From Dromaius novaehollandiae (taxonomy: Eukaryota > Chordata > Aves > Casuariiformes > Dromaiidae): a stretch of 64,000 nt of DNA. The translations under genes and the position numbers were made by a program. The notes beneath the pieces are model-generated. The model was not told the DNA's origin. It did no database searches and saw only the letters and a list, made by a program, of their open reading frames with translations. Positions 39,901 through 48,845 of this stretch are shown here, piece after piece (the stretch's first letter is position 1; each line of letters begins with the position of its first letter). Location of the stretch: the NCBI RefSeq assembly GCF_036370855.1, contig NC_088130.1:13049543-13113542 (forward strand). The letters run 5' to 3'.

Positions 39901-42900
39901 GATTACATCAGAGAATTTTTAAATTATTTTTTTATCTAGAGTCTTATTCATATGTCAGTTTGTACTACAAGATGTACACTTTCTTGGCAGAGTTGTTATG
40001 TACTCATTTGATCCTTACAGAATAAAGGAACTGTATCAGAGAGAAAGCAAAAGCTGGAGTGACAGAAACTCCCACACGTTTGATAATGATAACATGTTCT
40101 CTATTGGCGTAGTCACTTTATGTAATCAAAGACACCAAGCAAATTAGAAAACTGCATTCCAAGCCACACAAGCTTTGGAGAATTTGAAAATACTAAAGAT
40201 GCTATTTTGATATCCTGAGGTGTGTCTTGCTAATAAAATAATATCTTCAGCTGAATAAATTCAAATGCCAGAGATCAGGGAGTCTGTAACAAGGAAACTC
40301 TTGGAATTCAGTATCTGCTTTTCAGCCTAGTATATAGTTAATAACAAACTAAGAGGAATCCACCCTTATTGTTTCTTTATTTCTGTACTAACAATTTTTG
40401 TATTAATAATTTAAATGATAGAGAAAAATACATTTTACTAACCAAAATGAAAGGTTAAACACTTGAAAATAGCGTTGCTGAGAATACTTGAAAGAAAGTG
40501 AGAACTTCTTTCTCCATCAGGCTCAGCATTTGCCTTTCTTGACCACTTTTTCTCCCTAGCAAGCTTTAGCAGACAACTTCTTCACAGGTTAGCAAAGTTT
40601 CTCCTTCTAGAACTTGTGTGGTCTACTTTTGTCTGTGCCACTCTACCAGTCCAATTTTAATGGCAAATTGTAACCATGCAGTTTAGATTCATTTCTGTGG
40701 TAATTCCTTTAAATGCCTCTCTCTGTCTTTAACTTCCGTGCTGTGTTTTGCCTACTTCTCGGGTATCTTGAGTCAGGTATATCACTACGACCTCTTGCCA
40801 TAGAGCCCCCTCAAAAGCCGTATTTGCCCCCCCTGCAGCGTGCAGGCTCTGCAGGGCAGCACCTGCCTTGGCACCGCTTTGTGCAGTGGGCACCAAAGAA
40901 GGGCCGAAGGCCATGTTGGAATGCACAGGAACATATATATGCTAATTCACGTGTTATTAAGAAAAATAATGACGATGGTAGTAATGACAAAGGGACAACT
41001 GACAGCAACATGAGCTGTATCATCTGAATGTTTTCTTCTCTTCATGATGTTTATGCACAAGAGGTCACCAGGGTAGCAGAAATTTTATGTCTTTAGTGTG
41101 CAATGAGGCAATTGTTTGAAAGCATAATGACAAAGGGAGTGCAGGGAGCTAGAAATCACATTCTTATAAATATCCTTATAAATAAATGTTCTTATAAAAA
41201 TAAGCTTCTATCACATTTTTTGTTGAGTAACTGTTTAGTCTAATATGTCTCCAGGATTCACCAAAACCTTTTAAAAATATTGTTTTATTTTATGACCACA
41301 GTAATACTTGTTCCTTATGCTGAAATGGCAAAAGAGAGTAAGATGCACATGATCCGTTGCTGAATGTTGTAGTATGACCACAGAGAAGCAGCTTGTGTGC
41401 AAGGGTAACTGTCCCTCTGGAAGTAATCTCAGTGTCTCCATAAGCCAGTGCTTGAAGGGTTGAACTTTGAAAAAATTAAGGAAAGAATAATGAAATTGTG
41501 AAAATGGCCTCTAACAAGCAAGCTTTACCATTGACTTTCTCTTGAAATAAATGTTACCTTGTACAAAATTTCCCTGTGGGCATGAAGCAGTGAAGCATTG
41601 ATGTGGAGAGGGGAGGAGAGGGGAGGAAAAGTAAGTGATCTATTTCTATACTCCATTTAGAGCTTTCTGGGGGGCTATAGCCCTATTTCCAGTTACCTCT
41701 TTGCCACTGAAAACTGGAAGGGGTTGGAGGAAGGCAAGCCTCTTTGTACTGCCATCGTAAACTCCTTTCCCAGGCAAACACCATATGTTCTGCTATACCA
41801 CAGAGCCAAAATGAAAATGGCAGAGGTTGTACTTGTTGGTGGGTTTGTGCGAGGGACAGGAGTGGGCTTCCTCCAGTAAGCAATCTGCCATCTGTGTTTC
41901 TCAGGCTCAAATGTACGAATCTTTATTCCACTAACATGTCAGAATGAACCGGAAACAGAAACAAATTTCAGTTATATTGTATCATTGCTGCTCTTTAACT
42001 TTTTTTAAAATAGTTTAGGAAAACAGCAGGGCCAATCTGCTGGCCTTAGTGAAGAGCGGAAGAATCCCACTGGCTGCACCAAGCTCTCTGTTATGACTGC
42101 AGAATCAAGCCCAGCAATTCTCATTTTAATAGGCAATTTGTAGTTGACATGAGTATTGAAAGAAGTATAGAACACATTTATTTTATAGAGCATTTTTCTT
42201 TTCCCTTCCCTTCCCTTCCCTTTGGGAAAACAGGATATCAGACCCCATAGAGCTGAGTCTCTTATGCCTAAATTTCTGATTACTGATCCATTTGAGAAAA
42301 GCCTGTGAAATTCTGAGAAGTTATGACCAGAATGCTTGTAGGGCTCTCCAGCTGTTTCACTTCAGCCCGTACAACTGAGCAAAGCTAGAACATTGTTACA
42401 GTGCAGCTAATGGGTTAGAAAAGAATTGTTATCAGTGTACTCTGTTTTCATCCCTGCAATATCTTTTCTTTTAGATTGATAAGGAGCAGTATCAAAAAAT
42501 CCTGGAGCTAATTGAGAGTGGGAAAAAAGAAGGAGCCAAACTGGAATGTGGAGGAGGTCCGTGGGGAGACAAAGGTTACTTCATCCAGCCCACAGTGTTT
42601 TCTAATGTTACAGATGATATGCGCATCGCCAAAGAAGAGGTAAATAAATTCCTGGCAGTTTGTACTTTTGCTGGAGATTGTCTGTTTAAATGTCTGTACA
42701 AAATATCCATTTAGAAGGTCAAGTGGCTACATAAAAATGTTCCTAGTAAATATGTCATTCTAGCCTGGTGCAGTTTAAAATCCTTTTCTTGGTTTCTTGC
42801 ACCCGTTTCAGCAACTCCGTGGAGGTGAGGGAGAGGAGAAGGAGGCTGGCCTGCCAACAAAGGCTCCGGCTTAAGCCGATAGGACATAAGAAGTGTTAAG

Positions 42901-45900
42901 GTTGGGACTGTTAATTACATTGCTCCTGTGTCTCTCATACCAGAGTCACGGTAACCTGTAACAGGGAAACAAACCTTGGAGGCACAGCTTGCGAATTTGT
43001 TGCCCCCCATGAGGATCCAAGCCACTTGGGGTTTTGACACAGCTCTGCAACCAGGAGCTATTCTGCAACAAGAGAAAAGAGTTTAACTGCGCCTCCACAA
43101 GTGTTTTTCTTGGTGGCAATGACAACAAAGCACAGTTGTACCTCTGCAGGGTTTATTTAACCTGGATCAGTTTGGAGATGTGCCCACGCAGTGTTGAAGG
43201 AGCCTGCACTAAGGAAACAGTGCCCAAGCAGCAGTGGCCAGCTGGAAGGGAGGAGAGAGGGTTAGGAGTGCAGAGCTGCTTTGCTTGAGAAAATTAATTG
43301 CATAAACAGAGCCTCAAAGTACAGTCTTGGCTTCCTCTCTCTCTGTTTTTTTACATTCACCTTGATTTTAACATCTGCAGTTGCCATGCAATTGGTGCCC
43401 ATTATGCTTCTGCATACTAGATGGCTCCTTTGAAATCAGTGCAACCCTAGTTATTACTTTACATAGCCAGCAATACTGCAGTTGCATTCTGCTAAAAGTA
43501 TCCAGTGCATTCATCAGGCTGACTTAAAATTAGCACGGGAGTGCTAATGGAGAATCTAGAGTTCATTATAAATGGGAGAAAAATAGGAGAACTCTGTCTG
43601 AGAAGTAAGTTTGATTATTTTTGCTGGTCTGGGAGTCAGGTGGGAAATTGCACAGAGATATATTTCTTCACGGATTTATTAGTTTCCTGTGGGTCAGCAG
43701 TATCACAACTGCTCTTCTCATGCTATTTCGAATCTATTGAATAATGAAGCCACAGTGAGCCAAGGCAATTTAAAAATATTCGGGTTCTGAATATCACAGG
43801 TGGAACTGTGGAGCCATGTTCAGTAGCTTTCTGATTTATGTAAATCAAATCCTGCAACTATAGTTAGAAACTTAGCACGAAACCCTGTTTCCCATAAAAT
43901 CACGTGGAAAGCTCATGGATTTCCATGGGAAGAAAATTCGTTTGATGTGTCAGTGCCTCCCTTCCCCTGCCCGACATTAGCACCGTGTGGTGGCACTGAC
44001 ATCTCTGGCTGAGAACACAGAGTGAGGAGGTAGCAGGAAAGCTGACTCTGAAGAAGCATTCTTGTGTATAATACTTAACACCCAGAAGGAGACCGTAATT
44101 AGTTGTTTTACTTGATGTATATGTCTGGTTGTGCAGCTACTTGCAGTGACGAAAACTCTAATAAAAAGTTCAGGAGAAGGAGAAGCTGAATGTCTTTTTC
44201 AATTAACTGGAGTTTAGAGAAGAAAATAAGAGTTTACTGGTATCCAGTATAGATCTATAATGTTTTGTGATTTCATGCCAGGTACCTCTATGCTAGGTGT
44301 CTCTTCTTCTTAAGTTATTTATTTTCATCATTTATTTTCAATTCATTTATTATTTATTGCTTTATTAATCCTTTTACAATAGGCTATCTTGATATGTGGT
44401 ATAGCATACAAATCTTATGGTTATATGAAATTACAATACTTCTTATTATTCTGTTCTAAGAGGCATAATCTTGACTAAATGAATGTAGGAATAAGGCCCA
44501 TCTGAAAGAAATAACTTTTAAAAATATAAACTATTCAAAAGCTATGTTAATTGACTTCATGTGTATGTGTGTGTTTCTGAAACAGATATTTGGACCTGTT
44601 CAACAAATCCTGCAGTTTAAAACTATAGATGAAGTTATCAGGAGGGCAAACAATACTACCTATGGCTTAGCAGCAGGAGTTTTTACCAAAGATGTTGATA
44701 AAGCACTGACATTTACAGCTGCTCTTCAGGCTGGAACAGTATGGTAAGTAATGACTTATTTAATTCTTCCTCCTTCAGATCTGCAAGTGCCAATGGCAAT
44801 AATTGGTGGGGGTAGACATCTGTATTTCAATTCTTGGCCATCTTCAAAGAGGTAGATTAATGCCATCCTCCTCTGCTTCTCTTCCATCCACCTTTCCACA
44901 TTTAATGTGCTATAAAATAAATATTTCTTGCAAGTCGTCACATGATTCTCCTGTAAAGTCATTTCGAAAAATGAAAGAGACTTGCTTAAAAGGAAAAGAG
45001 AGAAAAGGGAATCCAGTGAGAATGCCAATTTCCTTCCCATTCAGGATGCTGAGAGAGCCCAACACACACTCAGTTTGGAGGGATCACTTTTTGTCCCATA
45101 TAAAGAAATCCATTATTTGAAGGCCCTGGGCCATTAGCCTGGGCAGAATGTTCTCCTGCGATTAGAATGGTTGATAAAACATGGCTGCAAGAAGAGTGGA
45201 ACTGGAAATGGGAGGAGACCAGGTAGAAGGAGGCTGGAGCAGATGCAGGGCAGGTACTATGAGGCAGGAGAAGGAGCCAAAGAAGCTGCCAAGCTGAGGT
45301 GGAGCAGGGGCTCCTCTCCTGCAGGGAGCCGGGAAGAGAAAGGCTGGGAGAAGCAAGAGTGAAAGCCTGGAGGAAGAGCAGACTGAGTCTCATGGCTATC
45401 ACTGGCAAGAAGACCTGCATTTCCCTACAGATATCACAGTGCATCAGAAAGAGAACAGATGGTTTTACTTGAACCCAAAAACGTGTCTCCCTTTTATATT
45501 AGGTCTCGAGGAACTTGCAGCCAGCACAAATTCCTGCCCAGGTCCTGTGACCTAAGCAAACACACTTTCTAAAACTCAGTTAATATTTTAACTGATGTGT
45601 TGGCATTGTTTTAAAAGGAAGAAGGTTTAAAAGAAAATCAAAGCTTTATTTTTTAATCTTATGTCAGAGCTGATCTGCCTAGAAATCTTCAGCTATAAGA
45701 AGAACCTCTTTGCTGAAACCAGTAGGCTGGCAGTGAGAGTAGAAAAAGTTGTCAGATGTGAAAATGGAGAATCTCTATTTGCCAATGTTGCAAGACAGAA
45801 AGAGCTTCTCAGCTAGTGAGCAGAATGCTTGTTCCAATAAAACTCTTCATACTACAAACTCCCAGTGTGAAATTCCTTTCTTAATGACAAGCCTACCTGT

Positions 45901-48845
45901 TAATGTATTCCTGACCTCAACAACAATATAGAATATTCAAACCACTGAGCAGCATCAAATAAAATTCCCTAAATAGGGACTGAAGTGATCCTGAATTTAC
46001 CTATTGGAAGCATACCTGCAGAAGACTAACCATGACTACTCTTTGGTTTGAAAGCTCATGCAGTAGCTAGGAAGAAGATTTACCATAGTTACCAGCAGAA
46101 AGATTAGACTGTCACTCTGTTTGAAGACCCTTGATCAATGGTAACACCTGGTCATATCTAGTAGTATAATTTCTGGTGATATTTTGTTTCTCTGAATCTT
46201 GACCTACATGGATTTTTGAAATATATATAGTCATATGTAGTTTGTGAATATCTCCATAGGTTTATTACAGTCAAAGGAACAACGCTGATTTTTCAGAAGT
46301 GGAAAAATTGTACCACACTGTGTAAAGTCATTTGCCTGTTCTTCCAGGGTTAATTGCTATAGTGCACTGTCTTCCCAGTGTCCTTTTGGAGGATTTAAGA
46401 TGTCAGGAAATGGACGAGAAATGTAAGTAAATACTTTTCTAAGTGTAGATTCACAAGAACTGCAAAATGAAATTCAGAAGCCCACTATTAATATTCGTGA
46501 CTAGGATGCCCAGTTTGAGATTTTGTCCCTATTAGGAACAGTGCCAAGCAAAGATTTCCTCTATAAAAGCAGTAAGAAAATTATTTACATACACACGTCT
46601 TTTCAAAATTATGGCTTGTAGGAGCTTGCATATATACATGTAAAACTGATCATTGTGTTTACACTGTGCAGTTTTTGCATATATATAGTCATTTGCATGA
46701 AAGTGTATGTACAGTCATGCATAGCTTGTCAAATCCTCTTTAAGTGCTCAGTTTTTGAAATCATAATACCTTCTTGCTCCAGTTTCAAAATCTTTGATTT
46801 AGAAAAGAGTTTTCAGGTTGACAGTGTTGTGGCAACAATGTTTTTGCAGTAGTGTCCAGCTTGGTCAAAAGTTATGACAAAAATAGCCTTCTGAGGTCCT
46901 TAAGCCTTTGGCCTTTTCCCAAGTTAGTAGCACAGAATTATACACAAATGAAAAGCTAACCAAATTCTTTTGAACATCTAAGGTTTAGTCCAGTTTCAAT
47001 TTGAATCATGTCTTGTTTTATCTGCATTCATTCTGATCTTCATATTAGCAAACAAATCATGTAATGTGCAATATCATGAAACATTGGAGATCATATTTGT
47101 TTGTTATATTATATAGCATTATGTCTTCTGGGTTTTCTTGGAACATAAATCACAAGCAGCCTTTTGCTAAAGAATGCCAAATAAGTGAGAATACCAACCA
47201 AATTATTTTTACAGCAAAGAATAAATATCAAAACATGTAAGTTTTCCCTTTTGTTAGTTCAAATGCAAAGTACCTTTCCTGAATTATGGAAGTAATTCAA
47301 TAATATGTGTGCAGGCGTAACGCATCAGAGCTTCTTATTCTTTCTTTTTTTTTTAAAGAGAGAGAAAGGCTAGGATTTTCATGCTTGCTCATCACTGGAC
47401 TCAATCTGCTCCTGATGGCAAAGTTCCCACTGACTTCAAAGGAAACAGAGTTATGCCAGTGCTGAGAGCTTTAGAAAATGTCAAAATGAAAAATATATAT
47501 ATATAATAATAATTTAGGCCATTACTATCAAGGACTGTTTTGCATTTGCTGAATGCCAAAAATTGGGAGATCATCAATTCTGAATTACTGTCCTTTGCAG
47601 AAATACTTTTGGGATTTATCTGCTGGAAATAACAGGAAAACAATAATATAATGTCATAAGGATTAATATTGTCTGTAACAATGCATTTTAAAGGAGTTCA
47701 GCTTTTGTGCATATGAATTTTTTTCCTGATGTTTGGTGCATAATCACAAGTAGTGAACCAACAAAAAAGTACTTCTGCCATAGGGAAATGAAGGAATTAG
47801 TACTAGATAGATTGTTGCCATGGAAAAAAGAAATTTAATGCCAAATAATTTTGTAAACAGCATGTGACAAAAAATTTTAGGAGTGGAAGAAGTGGGTGTG
47901 AAACAATTACACTGTAATAATCAGAAAGTCAATGTATCAAGGCATATCTAGAACTTCCTTGAATCCCAGAAGAAAACTCCCTAAATAATTCCTGGAATGA
48001 TAATATCATTGTGAAGTAAACTATTGAATGTTACATATTAACAGGATGCCTCTTCAAAATAGTATGAAAAGGAGATTAGTTAACATTTTCCCACATCACA
48101 CAGTCCAGAGCATAGATTTCTGTTTTGCATACCTATGTGCCTAGTAAGCTGGCTGTGGGAACTGGATAGCATTATATTGTAGCAACTTTTGTTCTATAAA
48201 AGAATCATTTATCTAAATTGTGTGACTGCCTCAAATACAAAACATCTAGGCACCCAAGCAATTTCATCTCATAATGTAAAATTTAAAGGTGGAATCATGC
48301 TAATTGCATGTCAGTAAGAGTTAAGACTTTTTCACTGTCTAAGAGATATTGTAGTGGATTAATTATGTCCCCTCATTTACCTGAGACGAAGCACCTGTTC
48401 TCAGACTCTGGAGAAAACCGACAGCTGAGGAAGACTTTTGCAAAAGACTTGTTGAGTGTGCTTGTGAAGACTTAGGAGGTCCCTGATCTGGTGGTCAGAA
48501 GCCCAATTTAGAAATGCACTAAGCTGATTAAACAGCATCCTTCTACACAGAAATGAAATTGTTCCCTCTCCCACTTTTCACAGGAAACCGTTGCCGTTCC
48601 TTTTCAAAAAGCATCCAGCAGCAATCTAGCTGCAGAGACATCTTCAGAATATGCCTAGGGTACTTGCTATGCATCTGGCCAATTGTACAGTACCGCAGAA
48701 AATCCCATCCAGGACATAACTCAGATAAAAGAACATTAGTCTAAGTACTGCCTTTGTTTCTCTTTTATCTAGGGGAGAATATGGCCTTCATGAATATACA
48801 GAAGTTAAGACTGTCACAATCAAAATCCCACAGAAAAACTCATAA
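12907..48845 (+). CDS. ALDH1A1: ALDH1A1, retinal dehydrogenase 1 (13 coding exons, complete)
   Basis: The joined exons are 12907-12996, 22645-22749, 27046-27186, 30355-30484, 31541-31602, 33691-33819, 36649-36762, 38484-38586, 39164-39348, 42475-42639, 44586-44743, 46348-46422 and 48773-48845. They total 1530 bases including TAA, or 509 residues. The product is a class 1 aldehyde dehydrogenase that oxidises retinaldehyde to retinoic acid, and other aldehydes, with NAD+ in the cytosol as a homotetramer. Visible elements are Asn178 (oxyanion), Lys201 in the VVVKPAE coenzyme motif, GSTE at 254-257, general base Glu277 in LELGGKS, nucleophile Cys311 in GQCCIA, and Glu408 of EIFGP. The N-terminal MKKQGS separates it from ALDH1A2 and ALDH1A3. 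Numbering is human ALDH1A1 plus 8. No frameshift or early stop was found. Confidence 0.97.
18640..18860. other. GC-rich patch in intron 1
   Basis: About 220 bases are clearly richer in GC and CpG than the surrounding DNA and are open in several frames on both strands. A part near 18808-18824 (GGTTGCTCAGAGAGGTG) faintly resembles the CR1 LINE segment 'ggctgcccagagaggt'. The rest does not support that reading. It could be an eroded CR1 fragment or a conserved non-coding element. Confidence 0.3.
20400..20822 (+). other. Unassigned 140-codon open frame inside intron 1
   Basis: This is the longest ATG-initiated frame in the window outside the spliced gene. It starts [16 protein letters not shown] and ends RTLMEIIK before TAA. 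I see no known domain, signal peptide or membrane segment, and no adjacent promoter or convincing splice sites. Its length is at the edge of what chance gives in 64 kb of AT-rich DNA. I treat it as probably non-coding, and list it because of its length. Confidence 0.2.
22113..22130. repeat. C11-T7 homopolymer junction
   Basis: Eleven C are followed directly by seven T in intron 1. Such abutting runs are mutation- and sequencing-prone, so the true length may differ. Confidence 0.8.
22210..22228. repeat. Perfect 9-base inverted repeat with partial direct repeat
   Basis: AAACCCAAC, one base, then its exact reverse complement GTTGGGTTT. The sequence GTTTATTTCTGTAGG then occurs twice in the following 35 bases. 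The site is a small local rearrangement in intron 1, and no function is evident. Confidence 0.6.
22645..22749 (+). CDS. ALDH1A1: ALDH1A1 coding exon 2 (residues 31-65)
   Basis: Thirty-five codons from [10 protein letters not shown] to EEGDK, preceded by a long T-rich tract and GCAG. It forms the first strand region of the coenzyme domain, and IFINNEW is a hallmark of ALDH1 and ALDH2 proteins. The exon is phase 0 at both ends. The donor is AAG|GTGGAG, a weak match to GTRAGT. If it is not used, the frame runs on into the intron to a stop at about 22905. Confidence 0.96.
22750..27045 (+). other. ALDH1A1: ALDH1A1 intron 2 (4296 bases)
   Basis: It begins with the weak donor GTGGAG and ends TTCCTACAG. 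It is AT-rich, with only short open frames that look like chance and no identifiable repeat family. The first 150 bases stay open in frame with exon 2 and would encode a hydrophobic tail if the intron were retained. Confidence 0.9.
27046..27186 (+). CDS. ALDH1A1: ALDH1A1 coding exon 3 (residues 66-112)
   Basis: Forty-seven codons read [20 protein letters not shown], then [20 protein letters not shown] and RDRVLLA. The acceptor is TTTTTCCTACAG and the donor GTAAGT. This is the helical part of the N-terminal coenzyme domain, with the strongly conserved AFxxGSPWR and ERGRLL motifs. The exon is phase 0 at both ends. Confidence 0.97.
27361..27525. repeat. Relic resembling an old amniote interspersed repeat
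   Basis: The segment contains CATGTGCTTAACGC near 27480 and a following AATCAAGACCTGA. This recalls the common turtle and crocodile repeat phrase 'catgtgcttaagtgctttgctgaatcagggcctg', with an 'agtcaatg' block before it. The copy is strongly diverged. The similarity is judged from memory and the family name is uncertain. Confidence 0.35.
27607..27632. repeat. TTG microsatellite
   Basis: About eight uninterrupted GTT/TTG units lie in intron 3, ending in a short T run. Its length is probably variable between individuals. Confidence 0.85.
30355..30484 (+). CDS. ALDH1A1: ALDH1A1 coding exon 4 (residues 113-155 and first base of 156)
   Basis: It encodes [20 protein letters not shown], then [20 protein letters not shown] and IPM plus the first base of an Asp codon. 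The acceptor is TGTCTGCAG and the donor GTAAGT. The exon forms part of the coenzyme domain and the start of the oligomerisation strand. RYCAGWADK is an ALDH1/2 family signature. The 130-base length leaves phase 1. Confidence 0.97.
30485..31540 (+). other. ALDH1A1: ALDH1A1 intron 4 (1056 bases)
   Basis: It has a consensus donor GTAAGT and acceptor TTCCTCTAG. It holds one 88-codon open frame that looks like chance because it is lysine-rich from A runs. No repeats or RNA genes were recognised. Confidence 0.9.
31541..31602 (+). CDS. ALDH1A1: ALDH1A1 coding exon 5 (residues 156-176)
   Basis: This short 62-base exon completes Asp156 and encodes [20 protein letters not shown] before donor [19 protein letters not shown] leads directly into the catalytic Trp-Asn of the next exon and belongs to the coenzyme-binding fold. 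Confidence 0.97.
31603..33690 (+). other. ALDH1A1: ALDH1A1 intron 5 (2088 bases)
   Basis: It is a GTAAGT to CTTTCAG intron. It carries a perfect 23-base tandem doublet (31911-31956), a GA run at 32996-33009 and a GC-rich patch at about 33090-33340. It also has a long segment (32200-32650) of more balanced base composition that may be an unrecognised old repeat. Confidence 0.9.
31911..31956. repeat. Perfect 23-base tandem duplication
   Basis: Two identical units abut, 31911-31933 and 31934-31956, each beginning AATAAACTAGTAGGAG. Complete identity implies a recent duplication, so the locus may be polymorphic. Confidence 0.85.
33691..33819 (+). CDS. ALDH1A1: ALDH1A1 coding exon 6 (residues 177-219)
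   Basis: It encodes [20 protein letters not shown], then [20 protein letters not shown] and IKE, between acceptor TGTCTTTCAG and donor GTAAGT. Asn178 stabilises the oxyanion in the thiohemiacetal step. Lys201 and Glu204 in VVVKPAE contact the adenosine ribose of NAD and favour NAD over NADP. The exon is phase 0 at both ends. Confidence 0.98.
34500..34690. other. GC-rich patch in intron 6
   Basis: About 190 bases with several CpG dinucleotides (GGTCGGCGCGGG near 34517) stand out from AT-rich flanks. A 94-codon frame crosses it on the + strand but has no recognisable protein motif. It could be an old repeat or a regulatory element. The sequence alone does not decide. Confidence 0.3.
35409..35432. 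repeat. C8 run and CA microsatellite
   Basis: Eight C, two intervening bases, then seven CA units in intron 6. It is a simple-sequence tract with likely length variation. Confidence 0.8.
36649..36762 (+). CDS. ALDH1A1: ALDH1A1 coding exon 7 (residues 220-257)
   Basis: It encodes [20 protein letters not shown], then [18 protein letters not shown]. The [10 protein letters not shown] loop and the FTGSTE loop bind the NAD pyrophosphate. The acceptor is TTCCAATTCAG. The donor GAG|GTATTA is weak because +5 is T rather than G. The exon is phase 0 at both ends. Retention of the intron would add Val-Leu and then stop. Confidence 0.97.
36763..38483 (+). other. ALDH1A1: ALDH1A1 intron 7 (1721 bases)
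   Basis: It starts with a weak donor GTATTA and ends CCTTTTAG. A TTTG/TTTTG microsatellite at 38317-38360 lies 120 bases before exon 8. Open frames on both strands near 37430-37860 look like chance. Confidence 0.9.
38317..38360. repeat. TTTG then TTTTG compound microsatellite
   Basis: About four and a half TTTG units change into about four TTTTG units, close upstream of exon 8. Length changes here could slightly alter the distance to the splice branch region. Confidence 0.85.
38484..38586 (+). CDS. ALDH1A1: ALDH1A1 coding exon 8 (residues 258-291 and first base of 292)
   Basis: It encodes [20 protein letters not shown], then [14 protein letters not shown] plus the first base of a Leu codon, with donor GTTAGT. 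Glu277 in VTLELGGKS is the general base that activates water for hydrolysis of the thioester. The segment bridges the coenzyme and catalytic domains. The 103-base length leaves phase 1. Confidence 0.98.
38587..39163 (+). other. ALDH1A1: ALDH1A1 intron 8 (577 bases)
   Basis: It is the shortest intron. It contains a perfect 10-base hairpin at 38676-38703, about 90 bases after the donor. The end is TTTCTTTTCAG. Confidence 0.9.
38676..38703 (+). other. Perfect 10-base inverted repeat, possible RNA hairpin
   Basis: GAATTACCCC (38676-38685) and GGGGTAATTC (38694-38703) are exact reverse complements with an 8-base loop. They could form a stable stem in the pre-mRNA downstream of exon 8. It may be a chance palindrome, and no known RNA family is recognised. 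Confidence 0.5.
39164..39348 (+). CDS. ALDH1A1: ALDH1A1 coding exon 9 (residues 292-353)
   Basis: It completes Leu292 and encodes [19 protein letters not shown], then [11 protein letters not shown] and onward to GVQQGPQ. Cys311, the second Cys of GQCCIA, is the catalytic nucleophile and aligns with human Cys303. It is the longest exon (185 bases), with acceptor TTTTCAG and donor GTAAGT. Confidence 0.98.
39445..39585 (+). repeat. MIR-like ancient SINE, forward orientation
   Basis: TCTAGTGGTTAGGCTGAAAG at 39451-39470 matches the tRNA-related MIR head 'tagtggttaagagca'. ACCTGAGTTCTAGTC and CTGCCAC follow in consensus order. GTGGAATGGGGACAA at the end matches the 'gtaaaatggggataa' block. Agreement in order and spacing along about 140 bases makes this more than a chance match, though I could not align it by program. 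Confidence 0.55.
41605..41627. repeat. GGAGAGG-type purine repeat
   Basis: Three near-identical GGAGAGG-like units lie on the + strand in intron 9. It is a short purine-only simple repeat. Confidence 0.6.
42200..42223. repeat. TTCCC pyrimidine microsatellite
   Basis: About four TTCCC units lie about 250 bases upstream of exon 10. The tract is pure pyrimidine and could serve as a binding tract for PTB-like proteins. That is speculation. Confidence 0.75.
42475..42639 (+). CDS. ALDH1A1: ALDH1A1 coding exon 10 (residues 354-408)
   Basis: It encodes [20 protein letters not shown], then [20 protein letters not shown] and [15 protein letters not shown]. The acceptor is TTTTCTTTTAG and the donor GTAAAT. 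It belongs to the catalytic domain. The final Glu408 belongs to the EIFGP motif and contacts the nicotinamide ribose. The exon is phase 0 at both ends. Confidence 0.97.
42640..44585 (+). other. ALDH1A1: ALDH1A1 intron 10 (1946 bases)
   Basis: It runs from donor GTAAAT to acceptor TTTCTGAAACAG, a relatively purine-interrupted tract. No repeat or RNA gene was recognised. The 84-codon frame at 43034-43288 looks like chance. Confidence 0.9.
44586..44743 (+). CDS. ALDH1A1: ALDH1A1 coding exon 11 (residues 409-460 and two bases of 461)
   Basis: It encodes [20 protein letters not shown], then [20 protein letters not shown] and [12 protein letters not shown] plus TG of a Trp codon, with donor GTAAGT. 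IFGPV completes the NAD-contacting motif. [13 protein letters not shown] is a strongly conserved catalytic-domain segment lining the substrate tunnel. Confidence 0.97.
44744..46347 (+). other. ALDH1A1: ALDH1A1 intron 11 (1604 bases)
   Basis: It is a GTAAGT to CTTCCAG intron. The stretch 45160-45400 is purine-rich on the + strand and therefore gives long Ser/Leu/Pro-rich frames on the - strand (up to 124 codons at 45070-45444). These reflect base composition, not a gene. Confidence 0.9.
46348..46422 (+). CDS. ALDH1A1: ALDH1A1 coding exon 12 (residues 461-485 and two bases of 486)
   Basis: It completes Trp461 and encodes [20 protein letters not shown], then NGRE plus AT of a Met codon, with donor [19 protein letters not shown] is the family signature near the substrate entrance. 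Ser466 lies where human ALDH1A1 has Gly458, so the tunnel wall is slightly bulkier here. Confidence 0.97.
46423..48772 (+). other. ALDH1A1: ALDH1A1 intron 12 (2350 bases)
   Basis: It runs from donor GTAAGT to acceptor TCTTTTATCTAG. It contains a repeat relic at 47396-47472 followed by an AT microsatellite near 47490-47512. Nothing else was recognised. Confidence 0.9.
47396..47472. repeat. Relic resembling an old amniote interspersed repeat
   Basis: The phrases CCCACTGACTTCAAAGG and GTTATGCCAGTGCTGAGAG recall the turtle/crocodile repeat layout 'cccattgacttcaatgg...ttacaccagtgctgag'. The copy is diverged and the family name is uncertain. The match is from memory only. Confidence 0.35.
48773..48845 (+). 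CDS. ALDH1A1: ALDH1A1 coding exon 13 (residues 486-509 and stop)
   Basis: It completes Met486 and encodes [20 protein letters not shown] and KNS before TAA. The C-terminal strand takes part in dimer and tetramer contacts, and the ending KIPQKNS closely matches ALDH1A1 of other vertebrates. The acceptor is TTTTATCTAG. Confidence 0.97.

Larger units (their letters stand above)
39349..42474 (+). other. ALDH1A1: ALDH1A1 intron 9 (3126 bases)
   Basis: It is a GTAAGT to CTTTTAG intron. It holds a MIR-like SINE (39445-39585), a GC-rich stretch at about 40800-40925, a purine repeat at 41605-41627 and a TTCCC pyrimidine repeat at 42200-42223. No gene was recognised in it. Confidence 0.9.

Noticed and set aside
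45070..45444. 124-codon frame on the - strand in intron 11
   Set aside because: The + strand is purine-rich here, so the - strand reads as Ser/Leu/Pro-rich low complexity. There is no motif and no splice or promoter support.
12907..48845. Assignment to ALDH1A2 or ALDH1A3 instead of ALDH1A1
   Set aside because: The N-terminus MKKQGS..., the [14 protein letters not shown] segment and the ending KIPQKNS fit ALDH1A1. ALDH1A2 has a different, longer N-terminal arm and different tail.
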